DNA from: Sphingobacteriales bacterium
Lineage (GTDB): Bacteria; Bacteroidota; Bacteroidia; Chitinophagales; Chitinophagaceae
Direction of reading: 5' to 3'
Length of the DNA: 6,670 bases
Assembly: GCA_004294195.1 (NCBI GenBank)
Contig: REAQ01000205.1
Location: 1-6,670, forward strand
The notes beneath the pieces are model-generated. The model was not told the origin of the DNA. It saw only the letters and a program-made list of their open reading frames with translations, and made no database searches. Below are positions 5,604 to 6,670 of this stretch, piece by piece (position 1 is the stretch's first letter; every line of letters starts with the position of its first letter). A program made the translations under genes and the position numbers.

Positions 5604-6670
5604 ATGTCTACCGAAGTTCAAACACAGATGTTGAAAGGTGGTGAGTGGGTAATCAAAGAATCTGAAGCCGCAGAGGTATTCACGCCAGAAGATTTCAATG
5701 AGGAGCAGAAAATGGTGCACGAGATGTGTTTATCATTCCTTGAAGCCGAGATCTATCCATTGGTTGACAGGATAGACAACCTGGAGCCCGGGCTGATGCC
5801 ATCTTTGATGGACAAAGCAGGTGAGCAGGGGTTACTCGGTACTTCTATCCCTGAAGATCTGGGTGGTCTCGGGAAAGATTTTATCACGAGCACACTGGTG
5901 AATGAAGGCTTAGGCGGAGGACATTCGTTCTCTGTAGCCATCGCAGCCCATACGGGTATCGGCACATTGCCCATTCTTTATTTTGGCACAGATGAGCAAA
6001 AAATAAAGTATGTGACCAAACTGGGTACAGGTGAATGGAAAGGTGCGTATGGATTGACAGAGCCTAATTCCGGTTCTGATGCCTTGAGTGCAAAAACAAC
6101 GGCGAAGCTGAGCGATGATGGCAAATACTATATACTGAATGGTCAGAAATGCTGGATCACCAACGGTGGTTTTGCGGATGTATATACCGTATTTGCAAAA
6201 GTAGATGGTGATAAATTCACCGGGTTCATCGTTGAGCGCGGATTCGAAGGCTTCACGCAAGGGCCTGAAGAGCACAAGATGGGTATCAAAGGTTCGTCTA
6301 CGGTGCAGCTCTATTTCCAGGACTGCAAGGTTCCGGTAGAGAATGTATTGGGAGAAATTGGCAAGGGACACGTGATCGCGTTCAACATTTTGAATATCGG
6401 CAGGCTGAAACTTTGTGCAGCAACACTTGGTGGTGCAAAGATGGCTTTGTCTGAAACAGTTAAGTATGCCAATACGCGTGAGCAGTTCAAGCAGCCCATC
6501 GCGAATTTTGGAGCCATTCAACATAAGCTTGCTGAAGCGGCGATCCGTTTGTGGATCAGCGAATCTGCTCTGTATCGCAGCGCGATGTGGATCGAAGAGA
6601 TGGAGAAATCCATGATGGCCGATGGTAAGGCTTATGCCGACGCCCTTTTGGGTGCGGCGGAAGAGTACGC
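5604..6670 (+). CDS. Acyl-CoA dehydrogenase (3' partial)
   Basis: The ATG at 5604 opens a frame that stays open to the window end, giving 355 residues; the stop lies outside. The enzyme is an FAD flavoprotein that forms the alpha-beta double bond of acyl-CoA in the first step of beta-oxidation. The N-terminal helical domain (about 30-145) includes GLLGTSIPEDLGGLGKDF (76-93). The middle beta domain opens with the family signature GAYGLTEPNSGSDA (147-160), continues with NGQKCWITNGGFAD (179-192), and includes HKMGIKGSSTVQL (224-236). The C-terminal helical domain begins near GRLKLCAATLGGAK (266-279) and has the FAD-contact pattern TREQFKQPI (291-299). The overall type is the long, VLCAD-like class, of about 600 residues in Bacteroidota. 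The catalytic Glu of that class sits in a later EGTN-type motif, so it is not visible here. An A-rich leader replaces a Shine-Dalgarno. It is probably co-transcribed with the upstream MarR regulator, with other beta-oxidation genes expected downstream. Confidence 0.95.
   Translation, partial: MSTEVQTQMLKGGEWVIKESEAAEVFTPEDFNEEQKMVHEMCLSFLEAEIYPLVDRIDNLEPGLMPSLMDKAGEQGLLGTSIPEDLGGLGKDFITSTLVNEGLGGGHSFSVAIAAHTGIGTLPILYFGTDEQKIKYVTKLGTGEWKGAYGLTEPNSGSDALSAKTTAKLSDDGKYYILNGQKCWITNGGFADVYTVFAKVDGDKFTGFIVERGFEGFTQGPEEHKMGIKGSSTVQLYFQDCKVPVENVLGEIGKGHVIAFNILNIGRLKLCAATLGGAKMALSETVKYANTREQFKQPIANFGAIQHKLAEAAIRLWISESALYRSAMWIEEMEKSMMADGKAYADALLGAAEEY

Noticed and set aside
5910..6524. 204-codon minus-strand frame
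   Set aside because: It lies wholly antisense to the acyl-CoA dehydrogenase, whose frame is open and matches the family throughout. The minus-strand product is Cys-rich and resembles nothing.

Overview
The window most likely comes from a member of the Bacteroidota, probably the Chitinophaga/Sphingobacterium side of the phylum, although genus cannot be fixed from sequence alone. The grounds are a secreted enzyme ending in a type IX secretion (T9SS) sorting domain, promoter-like TAnnTTTG boxes, A-rich leaders with almost no Shine-Dalgarno sequence, and protein types that are typical of that phylum. No RNA genes, insertion sequences, CRISPR arrays or prophage genes were seen.

Layout. Bases 2-760 (+) hold the C-terminal 252 residues of an O-antigen ligase/Wzy-type polysaccharide membrane protein whose start lies before the window. 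Bases 707-4962 (-) hold four genes. In transcription order they are a secreted SGNH/GDSL-type hydrolase with a T9SS tail, a cytoplasmic alpha/beta hydrolase, a membrane-anchored family 2 glycosyltransferase, and an OppC/DppC-like ABC transporter permease. The last three are joined by two 4-base ATGA stop/start overlaps, so they look translationally coupled. The first is 28 bases upstream and probably in the same transcript. The last gene of this cluster runs 54 bases into the 3' end of the ligase gene on the opposite strand, so there is no intergenic space for a terminator between them.

A 141-base divergent intergenic region (4963-5103) separates this cluster from a rightward pair: a MarR-family regulator (5104-5544) and an acyl-CoA dehydrogenase (5604 to the window end, 355 residues visible, C-terminus missing). 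The intergenic region carries a candidate -7 box for each direction. Just before the regulator's start codon there is a perfect 6-4-6 inverted repeat (TTAGTT-GCAT-AACTAA) of the size and type bound by MarR proteins, which suggests autoregulation of a fatty-acid beta-oxidation operon. Between the regulator and the dehydrogenase lies a run of five 8-base units, an odd purine/pyrimidine-patterned leader.

Functionally, the left part concerns the cell envelope (polysaccharide polymerisation/ligation, glycosyl transfer, membrane transport, a secreted esterase-like enzyme) and the right part concerns fatty-acid catabolism. Nothing here is clearly a new defence or mobile system. The most interesting signals are regulatory (operator, 8-mer array) and architectural (coupled glycosyltransferase/orphan permease, convergent coding overlap).
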